Shown here one piece after another: positions 36,101 through 45,100 of a stretch of DNA of 64,000 nucleotides. Source of the DNA: Rhodococcus koreensis (lineage in GTDB: Bacteria; Actinomycetota; Actinomycetes; Mycobacteriales; Mycobacteriaceae); assembly GCF_900105905.1 (NCBI RefSeq), contig NZ_FNSV01000002.1, positions 281,569 through 345,568 of the forward strand, given 5' to 3'. Position numbers and translations under genes: made by a program. The notes under the pieces are model-generated. The model was not told where the DNA came from and did no database searches. It saw nothing but the letters and a program-made list of their open reading frames with translations. The first letter of the stretch is position 1. The number at the start of each line of letters is the position of its first letter.

Positions 36101-36600
36101 TCAGCCGAGTGCGCCCAGCCTGGTCGGGAAGGAGATGAATGCCCAGGTGAAGGCGTCACCGGTGCGGGGGTCGCGGGCATGGAGAACCAGGCGTGCATTC
36201 GGTTCGACAGCCGCGACGGTCAGCGGGGGTGTCTTCGGGTGCAGCTGCACCTCGTCACCGGTGCCCAGGGTTTGGTAGTCGCGAAGTAGCTTCTCGGTGT
36301 TGCGCACGCGGCAGCCGATCAGGTTCTCGAGTCCGACGTAACTGTAGAAGCCTCCGCGACCCTGTCCCAGCTGGATGATCTAGGGCCACAACACTTCCGG
36401 CGGCGCGTCGACCGCGACGGCAGGCATGTAACGCCAGGTGCGGTTCGCGATCAGCTCTCTCCCGGCAACGTTGCCGCCGCCTCCGTTGCGGTTGCACCCC
36501 ACCTCGTGCGCCATCGGCGTAGCGGTTTCGTCAGGATCACGTGCACCGCGATCAGCGCCGCGCCGCCAATGGTCTGCGTGATGACGGTCGAGCGGGTCAC
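36101..36600 (-). pseudogene. SRPBCC family protein, degraded
   Basis: A GTG at 36600 with AGGAGG upstream opens VTRSTVITQTIGGAALIAVH. The frame shifts near 36475 to GRELIANRTWRYMPAVAVDA, PPEVLWP, then a TAG (36379-36381) where relatives have Trp. The same frame continues IIQLGQGRGGFYSYVGLENL, IGC and TLGTGDEVQLHPKTPPLTV, and ends early at WAFISFPTRLGALG. The pattern is an actinobacterial SRPBCC (polyketide-cyclase-like) protein with one N-terminal helix. A frameshift, a nonsense codon and a shortened C-terminus make it a pseudogene. Confidence 0.75.
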
Positions 36601-36697
36601 GTCGGCGCCTCCTGTCGGTAGAGGGTCGTTCCATCATCGAACCGGCAGGCCGGAGACGGACAGGGTGCTTCGGCCCGCTGCGCGAGGTGACGGTGAC

Positions 36698-36719
36698 TTT
36701 GGACCCTGTGCGGTCCGAA
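36698..36719 (+). promoter_or_regulatory. Dyad TTTGGACC-6-GGTCCGAA upstream of ppsA
   Basis: Half-sites TTTGGACC and GGTCCGAA face each other around 6 bases, 41 bp before ATG 36760. It resembles the palindromic DosR consensus with slightly wider spacing. A second partial site, GGGTGCTTCGGCCCG, is at 36663-36677. Confidence 0.45.
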
Positions 36720-36759
36720 CTCGACGGTGTTCGCTGGATCATGACGACGAGGAGACCTC

Positions 36760-39135
36760 ATGAATGTGCAACAGGCGGTGGTCGAACACCGTTGGGTCAA
36801 GCCGATCGATCAACTCGGATTGGCGGACGCACCATCAGTTGGGGGCAAGGCGGCCAATCTCGGTGAGCTGACGCGCGCGCGTTATCCGGTGCCCCCCGGA
36901 TTTGCCGTCACCGCCGAAGGCTACCTGGAGGCGATGGAGAAGGCGGGAGTGCGCGACACCTTGCGTGACCACGCCTTGCCGCCCGCCGGGGCCGATGACA
37001 GCGTCTTGACCGCAGCGTCGCAGCAGTTGCGCGCGACCGTGCTCGGCGTCTTGATGCCCGCTGCCTTGCGCGCAGAAATTCTCGGTTCATATCGCGAATT
37101 CGGCGCCGGCTCGCCGAGGCTGGCGGTGCGCTCCTCAGCGCCCGCCGAAGACGCCGCGGATACGTCGTTCGCGGGTATCCACGACAGCTTCATCGGGGTA
37201 TCCGGTGACGACGCGCTCATCGAGGCGGTCACCAAATGCTGGGCGTCGCTGTGGTCCGAGCGTGCACTCACCTATCGCAGTGTGCAGGGGGTGACCGAGG
37301 AGCCGTCGATCGCGGTCGTCGTCCAGTTGATGGTGGGCGCCGACCAGTCGGGCGTCGTCTTCACCGCGGATCCCAGAACAGGCGCACGGGACCGTATCGT
37401 CGTCGAAGCCGCGACCGGACTCGGTGAGGTGGTAGTCGGAGGACAGGTGGAGCCGGACACCTACGTGGTGGCGAAGTCGGGCTTCGCTGTGATCGATGCC
37501 CACATCGGGTCACAGTCGTTCTCGATCACCGCGGATGCGGAAGGGCAACATTCGGTGGAGATTCCCGCCACCGCACGGGGCCGGCGCGTTCTCACCGACC
37601 AGCAGCTCGAACGATTGGCGTTGCTCGCCGTCGCTGTCGAAGACCACTACCACGTTCCCCAGGATCTCGAGTTCGTCTTCGACGCCGATCGGCTGTGGAT
37701 CGTCCAGACACGACCCATCACGACACTGGACAAGCCCCGGACCCACACGGAGCAGCCCCCCCAATCGACGAACAAGGTCCTCGTCCACGGCCTCGGCGCA
37801 GGTCCTGGAACGGCGACCGGCCGCGTCCGCATTCTGCGGTCCGTATCCGATGCTCACCGGCTGTCCGAGGGAGAGATCTTGGTGGCACCCATGACACGCC
37901 CCGACTGGCTCCCGGTGCTGCGCCGTGCAGCGGCGATCATCACGGACGGCGGCGGGATCACCTGTCACGCCGCCATCGTCGGCCGCGAACTGGGACGTCC
38001 GGTAGTGGTCGGGACCCGGACCGCAACGAGCGAACTGGTGGACGGGGCGATCGTCACCGTCGACGGAGACTCGGGGGTGGTCTACGACGGCGCGGTAGCT
38101 GCATCCGTATCGAGCACACCCGAGAGAGGGGCCGTTTCCGCTTCCTCACCGCGACCGGCGACTGACCGGGTCGGTGGGTTACCGACGCCGGAGGTGACGG
38201 CCACCTCCGTGTACGTCAACCTCGCGACACCGGACGCCGCCGAACGTGTGGCCGCATCCGACGTCGACGGAGTGGGCTTGCTGCGCGCCGAGTTCATGAT
38301 CATGGACGCACTGGCCGGGACGCACCCGGCAGCCATGATCGCGCAAGGACGCCGCAACGAGTACGTGGCCAAGATGTCGGCGGCGGTCGAACGTATCGCC
38401 GCTGCGTTCGCCCCGCGTCCGGTCATCTATCGGGCGATCGATCTACGCACCAACGAATTTGCCGACCTGTCCGGTGGCGACGTGGAGCCTCACGAAGACA
38501 ATCCGATGATCGGTTACCGCGGCTGTTTCCGCTACGTGCGCGAACCCGAACTGTTCCGCCTCGACCTCGACGTGCTGTTCACCGTCCGGAAGCGTTACCC
38601 GAACGTGCATCTGATGATCCCGTTCATTCGCACCCGATGGGAGCTCGCACAGTGCCTTGCGGACCTCGATTCCCATCCGCTGGGCGCGGATCGCCGCATG
38701 CACCGGTGGATCATGGCGGAGGTGCCCTCCGTCGCCTACTGGATCCCGGAGTACGCGGCACTCGGCATCGACGGTGTCTCCATCGGCACCAACGACCTCA
38801 CCCAACTGGTGCTCGGCGTCGATCGGGATTCCGAGATCTGCCGAGATCTGTTCGACACCATGGACCCTGCCGTACTCGACGCCATCGACGTCATCATCGA
38901 GCGTGCCACACGTGCCGGGCTCACCACATCCCTGTGCGGACAGGCGGTGTCGACCAATCCCGCTCTCGCGGAACATCTCGTGCGCAAAGGTATTACCTCG
39001 GTGTCCGTGGCACCGGACGTTGCCGCCGTTACCCGTCACAATGTTTCGGCTGCGGAACGCAGGATTCTGCTCGACCGAGCGAGGTCCGATCTGCGGATGT
39101 CCGCGAACGGGGACCGGCGAGGTGCAACCCGGTGA
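36760..39135 (+). CDS. ppsA: Phosphoenolpyruvate synthase / PEP-utilising enzyme
   Basis: A 791-residue protein with all three parts of PEP synthase. The N-terminal ATP-grasp domain has SVGGKAANLGEL, RSSAPAEDAADTSFAGIHDS and VVFTADPRTGA. The swivelling domain has the phosphohistidine motif DGGGITCHAAIVGRELGRPV. The C-terminal PEP-binding barrel has GLLRAEFMIM, MIPFIRT, GVSIGTNDLTQLVLGVDRD and the active-site TSLCGQAV. It would convert pyruvate and ATP to PEP (or the reverse), rerouting carbon when glycolysis stalls. AGGAG precedes ATG 36760, and a DosR-like dyad is upstream. Confidence 0.9.
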   Translation: MNVQQAVVEHRWVKPIDQLGLADAPSVGGKAANLGELTRARYPVPPGFAVTAEGYLEAMEKAGVRDTLRDHALPPAGADDSVLTAASQQLRATVLGVLMPAALRAEILGSYREFGAGSPRLAVRSSAPAEDAADTSFAGIHDSFIGVSGDDALIEAVTKCWASLWSERALTYRSVQGVTEEPSIAVVVQLMVGADQSGVVFTADPRTGARDRIVVEAATGLGEVVVGGQVEPDTYVVAKSGFAVIDAHIGSQSFSITADAEGQHSVEIPATARGRRVLTDQQLERLALLAVAVEDHYHVPQDLEFVFDADRLWIVQTRPITTLDKPRTHTEQPPQSTNKVLVHGLGAGPGTATGRVRILRSVSDAHRLSEGEILVAPMTRPDWLPVLRRAAAIITDGGGITCHAAIVGRELGRPVVVGTRTATSELVDGAIVTVDGDSGVVYDGAVAASVSSTPERGAVSASSPRPATDRVGGLPTPEVTATSVYVNLATPDAAERVAASDVDGVGLLRAEFMIMDALAGTHPAAMIAQGRRNEYVAKMSAAVERIAAAFAPRPVIYRAIDLRTNEFADLSGGDVEPHEDNPMIGYRGCFRYVREPELFRLDLDVLFTVRKRYPNVHLMIPFIRTRWELAQCLADLDSHPLGADRRMHRWIMAEVPSVAYWIPEYAALGIDGVSIGTNDLTQLVLGVDRDSEICRDLFDTMDPAVLDAIDVIIERATRAGLTTSLCGQAVSTNPALAEHLVRKGITSVSVAPDVAAVTRHNVSAAERRILLDRARSDLRMSANGDRRGATR

Positions 39136-39368
39136 GTGAGCCTGTCGCGATACCGATCAGCAGTGGCGGCGACTACGTCACCGCGCACCGTGACGGCAAT
39201 GAACCGTGCTGCGCGAGGGGTCCGCTCTCAGCCGTGGAGGTCGATAGGGCCCCGGTTCGCCGGGTCACTCCAGTCGAGGTGGCAAGCTCACGCGGCCGCG
39301 TGAGCGTGCCAGTCTTACCGGAGACCCACAGGCGTATGTGCCATCAACCGCCAAACCGCTGTGGATGA
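39132..39368 (+). CDS. Small hypothetical frame overlapping the ppsA stop, uncertain
   Basis: A GTG at 39132 overlaps the ppsA stop (GTGA) and opens 78 residues (MSEPVAIPISSGGDYVTAHR). The N-terminal half looks plausible; the C-terminal half is Arg/Pro-rich. No family is recognised. The alternative is non-coding sequence between ppsA and pfkB, which converge here. Confidence 0.25.
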   Translation: MSEPVAIPISSGGDYVTAHRDGNEPCCARGPLSAVEVDRAPVRRVTPVEVASSRGRVSVPVLPETHRRMCHQPPNRCG

Positions 39369-39432
39369 GGCCCGATACGATCCGGGATGCGCGGAGTTGC
39401 GCGTGGCCGGTCTGTGTCTCGCGCATGCGTGA

Positions 39433-40386
39433 CTATCCGACGGTCGTGTCTGCAGCAGACCCCTCTGTGAGCAGTGTATAGAACCGTTCGACGTCGGTTC
39501 GTCGGCACAGGGCGGTGCCCGGTGTCTGCAGCATGGCCGCCCCGGCGGCGATCCCGTACCGCACCGAGTCGCTCAACGACCGACCGCGCGCCAGGCCGCT
39601 CACCACGCCTGCGACCATGCTGTCGCCGGCACCGACACCGCTGACGACGGGGACTTCGACCGACGGGAAGTATTCGTCGCGATCCTGAGTGACCAACAGT
39701 GCGCCTTCGGCGCCGAGCGAGAGGACGACGACGTCGCAGACCCCCCGGTCGATGACCTCCCGCGTCGCGGCCACCTGGTCGTCGATCGCCGACAATTCGC
39801 GGCCCGTCCAGTCACGAAGTTCGCGGATGCTGGGCTTGACGAGAAAGACACGGCCTCGAAGTTGCCTCAACGCGGGACCGGACGTATCCACGATCACTCG
39901 TGCACCGAGGTCACCGACGGCGCCCGCAACATGCTGGTAGAAGTCGGCAGGTACATCCGGTGGCAGACTCCCGCTCACCACCACATAGTCGGCTCCCGAG
40001 GCGACCTCGATAAGAAGGTCGAGACAGGCTCTCTGTTCTCTCGTGGTCACCGTCGGTCCCGGCAGGACGAATCGGTACTGCAGACCCGTCTCGTTCTCGT
40101 TGATCGTCAGGCTCTCCCGTGTAGAGCCACGGATCGTCAGACTCCGGATGGGAACGCCTTCGGTCGCGACGAGGTCCTCGAGGGCTCGGCCGGTGTGGCC
40201 GCCTGAAGGAAATACCGCAGTCGCGGGGGTGCCGAGAACATGCAGGACTCGGGCGACGTTCAGTCCGCCGCCGCCGGGATCGCGGCGAGGCGCGCCGCAG
40301 CGAACCTTGTCGGTGGGGACCACCCGGTTGGTGCTTGTGGTGATGTCGAGCGCGGGATTCATCGTCAACGTCACGATGTCGGGCAT
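39433..40386 (-). CDS. pfkB: PfkB-family 1-phosphofructokinase-like sugar kinase
   Basis: A 317-residue ribokinase-fold enzyme. The N-terminus is MPDIVTLTMNPALDITTSTN; the substrate loop has DPGGGGLNVARVLHVLG; the phosphate and base motif is VSGVGAGDSMVAGVVSGLA (catalytic Asp). It should phosphorylate fructose-6-phosphate or a similar sugar phosphate. Rv2029c (PfkB) of the DosR regulon has the same start and gene context. It is the last gene of the minus-strand operon after GNAT and the Rv2004c-like kinase, with AGGAG before ATG 40386. Confidence 0.9.
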   Translation of the reverse strand: MPDIVTLTMNPALDITTSTNRVVPTDKVRCGAPRRDPGGGGLNVARVLHVLGTPATAVFPSGGHTGRALEDLVATEGVPIRSLTIRGSTRESLTINENETGLQYRFVLPGPTVTTREQRACLDLLIEVASGADYVVVSGSLPPDVPADFYQHVAGAVGDLGARVIVDTSGPALRQLRGRVFLVKPSIRELRDWTGRELSAIDDQVAATREVIDRGVCDVVVLSLGAEGALLVTQDRDEYFPSVEVPVVSGVGAGDSMVAGVVSGLARGRSLSDSVRYGIAAGAAMLQTPGTALCRRTDVERFYTLLTEGSAADTTVG

Positions 40387-40443
40387 GAGAACTCCTGTCG
40401 TCGGGCGAGCCGGGCCCGTGCCCGGGGGGATGGGCCGCTGTGA

Positions 40444-41955
40444 CTAGTCATCTCGCCACCCCGATGTCGAATGCCAGATCCGCTCTGCCGCCTGCAGGCT
40501 GTCCTCGGGGGCGGTGTCCGTGTCGACCGCGGTGGCCGACGTCCACTCCGCGGCACGCGCGGCCATCGCGTCGTATACCGCGGGGGTGGCGTCCGAGTCG
40601 CCGGATGGGCGACTGCCGATTCTCGCGATCGCCACGCCGCGCGTTGCCCTGCATTCGAGTTCGACAAGATCGCTATGGGTGCAGGAAGCAATGAGGGCGG
40701 CGCGCTCACGGAAGATCGATTGGGTCCACGACGCATCCAGGACGACCGATCTTCCTGCCTCGAGGTTGTCGCGAGCGCGCCGCAGCATCTCGGCGTAGGT
40801 GCGGTCGGTCATGGTGCCGCTGTACAAGCCCTCACCGAATCCGGATACCTGCCGGGAATGCGGATCGAGCCCGGCGAGTTCTTTGCGGACGCGGTCGCTG
40901 GAGATGACGACGGAGTCGGTGACGTCAGTCAATCCGTTCGAGAGTGTCGACTTTCCGGTGCCGGGCAGCCCACCGACCAGTGCCATTCGCACGGTTCCGG
41001 CACGCAGATGCCGCAACGCGAGGCTGCAGTGCGCCCGGGCATCCTCGCGGGCAGTGTCCGAACCCTGCGTGTACCGCAAGCCGGCGACCTTCGCGCGGAC
41101 GAACGCGCGATACGCAATGTAGTGATGCCAGAGAGATGCCGGTGGCTGGTCACAGGCCTCGGCGCAATACCGATCGAGAAACCGCGATGCCAGATCTTCA
41201 CGCCCCAAGTACTCGAGATCCATGGCCAGGCATGCTGCATCGTCGACGCGATCGACGTGTCGGAGGTGGTCGTCGAAGTCGAGGCAGTCGAGGATGCGCG
41301 GCCCGTCGGCGAGACAGAAAATGTCGTCCGCGAGAAGATCTCCGTGACCATCGACGATCCGGCCTTCCCGAATGCGGCTTTCGAACAGCGGTTTCCGTCC
41401 CTGCAGATACCGGAGAGCCCGACGACCGACCTCGTCAGCGTCCGCTGCCGGCAGGACATCGCACCGGTAGCTCGTCACCTCGGAGACGTTGGCGCGCCAC
41501 CGCGCTGCTATGGCGTCAGAGGTCGCGTCACGATCTATCTCCACACTCTGCTCCGCCCGGGCATGGAACCGGGCGATGGCGGCGGCGAGAGCATCCAGAT
41601 GCGAGGTCGGATCCGCGCCGGTGCCGACCAGATTGGCCAGCCGAAGATCCGACGGCATCCGGCGCATCTTTACCAACGATTCGGTTTCCCCTCCCGCAGG
41701 GTTGGTCAATTCGGCGACTCCGAGGTAGACATCGGGACACAGCCGTTGGTTCAACGCCACTTCACGGTGGCAGGCCACACGCCGCTTGGCGGCGGTACTG
41801 AAATCGGCGAACGCCGTCCGAATCGGCTTTTTCGCTTTGAAGACGACGTCACCGACCATAACGAGATAGGCGGTGTGCGTCTCGACGCCGTTGACGTCGA
41901 GTTCGCCGACGGTCGATACCCGCGAACCCCCGTGCACTCTCCCGGACGTCGACAT
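40444..41955 (-). CDS. APH-like and P-loop kinase fusion (Rv2004c-like)
   Basis: A 503-residue bifunctional protein. Residues 1-320 are an aminoglycoside-phosphotransferase-like fold with VFKAKKPIRTAFADFSTA and the catalytic DGHGDLLADDIFCLADGPRI and CLDFDD. Residues 330-503 form a P-loop kinase with ALVGGLPGTGKSTLSNGL and VISSDRVRKELAG. M. tuberculosis Rv2004c, a DosR-regulon protein of similar length, has the same order. The substrate is unknown; antibiotic resistance is not implied. It starts 14 bases after the GNAT stop. Confidence 0.88.
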   Translation of the reverse strand: MSTSGRVHGGSRVSTVGELDVNGVETHTAYLVMVGDVVFKAKKPIRTAFADFSTAAKRRVACHREVALNQRLCPDVYLGVAELTNPAGGETESLVKMRRMPSDLRLANLVGTGADPTSHLDALAAAIARFHARAEQSVEIDRDATSDAIAARWRANVSEVTSYRCDVLPAADADEVGRRALRYLQGRKPLFESRIREGRIVDGHGDLLADDIFCLADGPRILDCLDFDDHLRHVDRVDDAACLAMDLEYLGREDLASRFLDRYCAEACDQPPASLWHHYIAYRAFVRAKVAGLRYTQGSDTAREDARAHCSLALRHLRAGTVRMALVGGLPGTGKSTLSNGLTDVTDSVVISSDRVRKELAGLDPHSRQVSGFGEGLYSGTMTDRTYAEMLRRARDNLEAGRSVVLDASWTQSIFRERAALIASCTHSDLVELECRATRGVAIARIGSRPSGDSDATPAVYDAMAARAAEWTSATAVDTDTAPEDSLQAAERIWHSTSGWRDD

Positions 41956-41969
41956 GGGACTTCATCACG

Positions 41970-42518
41970 CTATCGGCGAAGTGCCGTCGGTGCGGTGGCA
42001 CTCGTGTCGTCAGCATCGAGACCGAGGTCTAGGTGAAGTGTGGTCCTGTCGCAACGTAGCGCGTGGGCCCACCCGTGGTCGCGGATCACTTCGAGCATCA
42101 ACGTGTTCACCGCCAGCACCTCGGCCGTCATCCGCTTGATCCCATGCGCACGCGCCGCATCGACGAGATGATCGAGAAGCATCGTTCCGATGCCGTGCGA
42201 TTGGTAGTCGTGATCGACGACCATTGCGAATTCGACCAGAGGGGCGTCGGCGCCGGCCTGATCGGCCGGACGCACGTAGTTCGCGACTCCCACCAGAGTG
42301 CCGCCGACGAAGGCGCCGAGTGCGCAATGTTCGCGATCCTGTCGGCACAGGGACTCGGCCAAATCCTCGAAATGCTTCGGACGGGCGCCGAAGAACCTCA
42401 TGTAGGAATCGTGCTGATCCATCCGCTCGTGCAAATCCTGCACAGCGGCACCATCGGTCGAGTCGAGGTAGCGCACGACGACACCATCCGTGACTGAGGG
42501 TGGCCGAATGGCATTCAT
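41970..42518 (-). CDS. GNAT-family N-acetyltransferase
   Basis: A 182-residue acetyltransferase. The acetyl-CoA-binding motif is DYQSHGIGTMLLDHLVDAAR (Q/RxxGxG/A form), preceded by LVGVANYV and VEFAMVVD. MRFFGARPKHFEDL near the N-terminus resembles the GNAT domain of protein acetyltransferases. ATG 42518 is preferred because AGGTGA stands 6 bases upstream; ATG 42551 is in frame. It leads the operon with the Rv2004c-like kinase and pfkB, and two DosR-like boxes lie 60-100 bp upstream. Confidence 0.85.
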   Translation of the reverse strand: MNAIRPPSVTDGVVVRYLDSTDGAAVQDLHERMDQHDSYMRFFGARPKHFEDLAESLCRQDREHCALGAFVGGTLVGVANYVRPADQAGADAPLVEFAMVVDHDYQSHGIGTMLLDHLVDAARAHGIKRMTAEVLAVNTLMLEVIRDHGWAHALRCDRTTLHLDLGLDADDTSATAPTALRR

Positions 42519-42578
42519 ACGCGTCACCTGCCCGTCGTCGTGGAACTTCATTCAATCGCGTGTACGGCCAGACACGTC

Positions 42579-42593
42579 AGAGCCTTTGGTCCT
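42579..42593 (-). promoter_or_regulatory. DosR-like box for the GNAT-kinase-pfkB operon
   Basis: AGAGCCTTTGGTCCT on the plus strand matches the reverse motif at 10 of 11 defined positions. It is 61 bp upstream of ATG 42518. Confidence 0.55.
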
Positions 42594-42599
42594 CGACTA

Positions 42600-42614
42600 C
42601 GGTCCTTCGGCTCT
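42600..42614 (+). promoter_or_regulatory. DosR-like box facing the 42691 gene
   Basis: CGGTCCTTCGGCTCT matches NGGACYNNNGGCCCT at 9 of 11 positions. It lies 77 bp before ATG 42691 and 7 bases from the neighbouring box, making a divergent promoter. Confidence 0.5.
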
Positions 42615-42690
42615 ATTGCCGGCTCGGGCTGGTCGCGATGCTGAGGGAACCAGGACCGCGCAATTTTGCATCGAAGGACGTCATAACGCT

Positions 42691-42795
42691 ATGACCATGA
42701 CGAACAGTGACACGGACGACAACCCGTTGCCGCATGCGCAACTCTCGGCGGAGCGGCTGACTTCCGAGTTGGGTAAGTCCCACGGCGTGGTGTGA
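42691..42795 (+). pseudogene. Short 5' gene fragment left of the IS256 element
   Basis: ATG 42691 opens MTMTNSDTDDNPLPHAQLSA, then ERLTSELGKSHGVV and a stop at 42793-42795. The acidic start and the DosR-like box upstream suggest a real gene beginning. The SELG stretch resembles SSEFG in the orphan 3' fragment at 53495, with 17 of 21 DNA bases alike around it. This may be the start of the operon that continues beyond the mobile nest, cut by a rearrangement. Family not recognised. Confidence 0.4.
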
Positions 42796-42910
42796 ATTCG
42801 GTGGGGCAGCGTAGCCGCAGCTCGGGCGTGTCGCTCCGAGTGTGTGGGTGGGCCATCGCGTAGTGATGAACGAGTTACCGACCAAAGTGACTCGACCAAA
42901 GGACCACGCG

Positions 42911-43921
42911 ATGACCCACGACCATTCTGCCCTGATCACCCAGCTCGATGCACTCAGGGGCGCCGACCCGGCGAGCGTGTTCGCCGAACTGATCCGAACC
43001 GGACTGCAAGCATTGATCGACGCCGAAGCCACCGAAGCCCTCGGCGCCGGCCGCTACGAGCGCACCGCTGAGCGCACCAACTATCGCAACGGCACCCGAT
43101 CCAAGACCGTCGCCACCACCAGCGGAGACGTCGAAGTGCAGATCCCGAAACTGCGGTCCGGCTCGTTCTTCCCCAGCCTGCTCGAACGCCGCCGGCGGAT
43201 CGATCAGGCGTTGTACGCGGTGATCATGGAGGCCTACGTCCACGGCGTCTCGACCCGCAACGTCGACGATCTCGTCACCGCACTCGGAGTCGAATCGGGA
43301 ATCTCCAAGTCGCAGGTCTCACGGATCTGCGCCGGACTGGACACCGAGATCGCCCGGTTCCGGGACCGCACATTGACGCATACGACCTTTCCGTACATCT
43401 TCCTCGACGCGACCTACTGCAAGGTGCGGATCGGCGCTCATGTGGTCTCTCATGCCCTCGTCGTGGCGACCGGTGTGTCGATCGACGGGACCCGGGAAGT
43501 GTTGGGGACCGCGGTGGGCGACAGTGAGTCGTTCGATTTCTGGCGCGAGTTCCTCGTCGGGTTGAAGGCACGGGGGTTGTCGGGGGTGCATCTGGTGATC
43601 TCCGATGCGCATTCCGGGTTGAAAGCTGCTGTGGCGCAGCAGTTCACCGGAGCGTCGTGGCAGCGGTGCCGGGTGCATTTCATGCGCAACGTCGGGTCTG
43701 CGGTGACGTCGAAGCAGGTGCCGCCGGTGATGGCGGCGATCAAGACGATCTTCGCTCACACCGATCCCGAGGCTGTGGCCGCGCAATGGGATCAGGTCGC
43801 GGACACGTTGGCGAAGTCCTTTCCGAAGGTCGCGTCGATGATGCGCGACGCCAAGCACGACGTGCTCGCGTTCCGGGCGTTCCCGAAAGCGCACTGGCAG
43901 AAGATCTGGTCGAACAACCCG
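42911..43921 (+). pseudogene. IS256-family transposase, 5' part
   Basis: ATG 42911 (MTHDHSALITQLDALRGADP) begins a mutator-type transposase: EALGAGRYERTAERTNYRNG, then the first Asp in YIFLDATYCKV and the second in LVISDAHSGLKAAV, and FPKAHWQKIWSNNP. After NNP the frame enters element 1. The missing end, with the catalytic Glu ([15 protein letters not shown]), is at 53177. Joining 43921 to 53177 gives [11 protein letters not shown] in frame. Confidence 0.92.
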
Positions 43922-44038
43922 AGATCGGTTAACCGGCTCTCGGGCGACACGATTCTGTCCGCGGCGTGAGGTCCGGGGCCGCCGCCCGGATGGGGCGCAT
44001 GCTGACGGTGGCGGCTCGATTCACGAGAGGAGCAGACG

Positions 44039-45100
44039 ATGGCCGTTCGGGTGCAGACGGCGGGCGACGGTTATGTGGTCGACGGCGAGTGGGAGGGTTG
44101 CGCGGCGGCGAACGCGTTCCTCAAGCATCTGGCCGGGCGGGCGTTCAGCGTGGCGACGGTGCGGGCGTATGCGTTCGATATGCTGAATCTGGCGCGGTTC
44201 CTGATCGACCGCGATGTCGGATTGGCGGCGGTGACGCCGGTGACCGTGTTCGAGTGGATCGACTGGCAGGGCGTGCGCCGTGATCCCCGACCCGGTGCAG
44301 CACCGAGGAACGGCCGGCAGCGGACGACGGCGGCGTCGACGATCAACCGGCGGGTCGCGGCGGTGCGGGCATTGTTCGAGTACCTGGTGATGACCGGGGT
44401 GCGCGCCGACAATCCGGTGCCCTCACCCCGGCGCGGGCAGGGGTTACGTCCGTCGGGGCGGGGTTTGCTCGGGCATCTCGGGCCCGGCCGGCCCCGGGCC
44501 GGAGGCCGGCTGGTGCGCCAGCCGCGGTTGCTGCCCGAGTCCCTCGACGCCGACGCGGTGGACGTGTTCGTCTCGTCGCTGCGCACCCATCGGGACCGGG
44601 CGATGGTGTGGGCGATGCTGCTCGGCGGTCTGCGCAGCGCCGAGGTGCGGTCGCTGCGGCTGGCGGAGGTCGACTTCGGTCGACGTCGGCTGCGGGTGCT
44701 CGGCAAGGGTTCGAAGGAGCGGGTGGTGCCGGTCGATGCGGTGTTCTTCACCGAACTGTCGGCCTATCTGCGCCTCGAGCGGCCACCGGGGTTGGCGACA
44801 CCGGAATGTTTTGTGGTGCTGCGCGGCCCCACGCTGGGGGCGCCGGTGACCGAGGCCGGGCTGCGGTCGTTGTTTCGGCGGCACCGAGAGCTGTCCGGCG
44901 CGGGTCGGGTGCGTCCACACCGGCTGCGACACACCTACGGCACCGAACTCGCCTCCGCGGGAATCGATCTGATGGTACTGCGGGAGTTGATGGGGCACGC
45001 GTCCCCGGAGACCACCGCCGAGTACGTGCACCTGTCGATCGAGCAGCTCGCCGCCGAATACGGCGCCGCCCGGGCCAGTCTCGCCGGGGAACGGCGATGA
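44039..45100 (+). CDS. Tyrosine recombinase A of element 1
   Basis: A 353-residue tyrosine recombinase (phage-integrase family). A SAM-like core-binding domain covers about residues 20-125. The catalytic set is complete: Arg in LLGGLRSAEVRSL, Lys in VLGKGSKERVVP, the HxLRH box in VRPHRLRHTYGTELA, His in LMGHASPETTAEY and the nucleophilic Tyr in EYVHLS. AGGAG precedes ATG 44039. Its stop overlaps the start of recombinase B (ATGA). By size it corresponds to TnpA of Tn554-like elements. Confidence 0.9.
   Translation: MAVRVQTAGDGYVVDGEWEGCAAANAFLKHLAGRAFSVATVRAYAFDMLNLARFLIDRDVGLAAVTPVTVFEWIDWQGVRRDPRPGAAPRNGRQRTTAASTINRRVAAVRALFEYLVMTGVRADNPVPSPRRGQGLRPSGRGLLGHLGPGRPRAGGRLVRQPRLLPESLDADAVDVFVSSLRTHRDRAMVWAMLLGGLRSAEVRSLRLAEVDFGRRRLRVLGKGSKERVVPVDAVFFTELSAYLRLERPPGLATPECFVVLRGPTLGAPVTEAGLRSLFRRHRELSGAGRVRPHRLRHTYGTELASAGIDLMVLRELMGHASPETTAEYVHLSIEQLAAEYGAARASLAGERR

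Noticed and set aside
40444..41955. Aminoglycoside resistance gene
   Set aside because: The APH-like fold is fused to a P-loop kinase, as in Rv2004c-type proteins of the hypoxia regulon, so resistance is not supported.
40471..42036. 521-codon plus-strand ORF opposite the APH/P-loop kinase gene
   Set aside because: The minus-strand gene has catalytic motifs of two kinase folds; the plus-strand translation has no recognisable domain.
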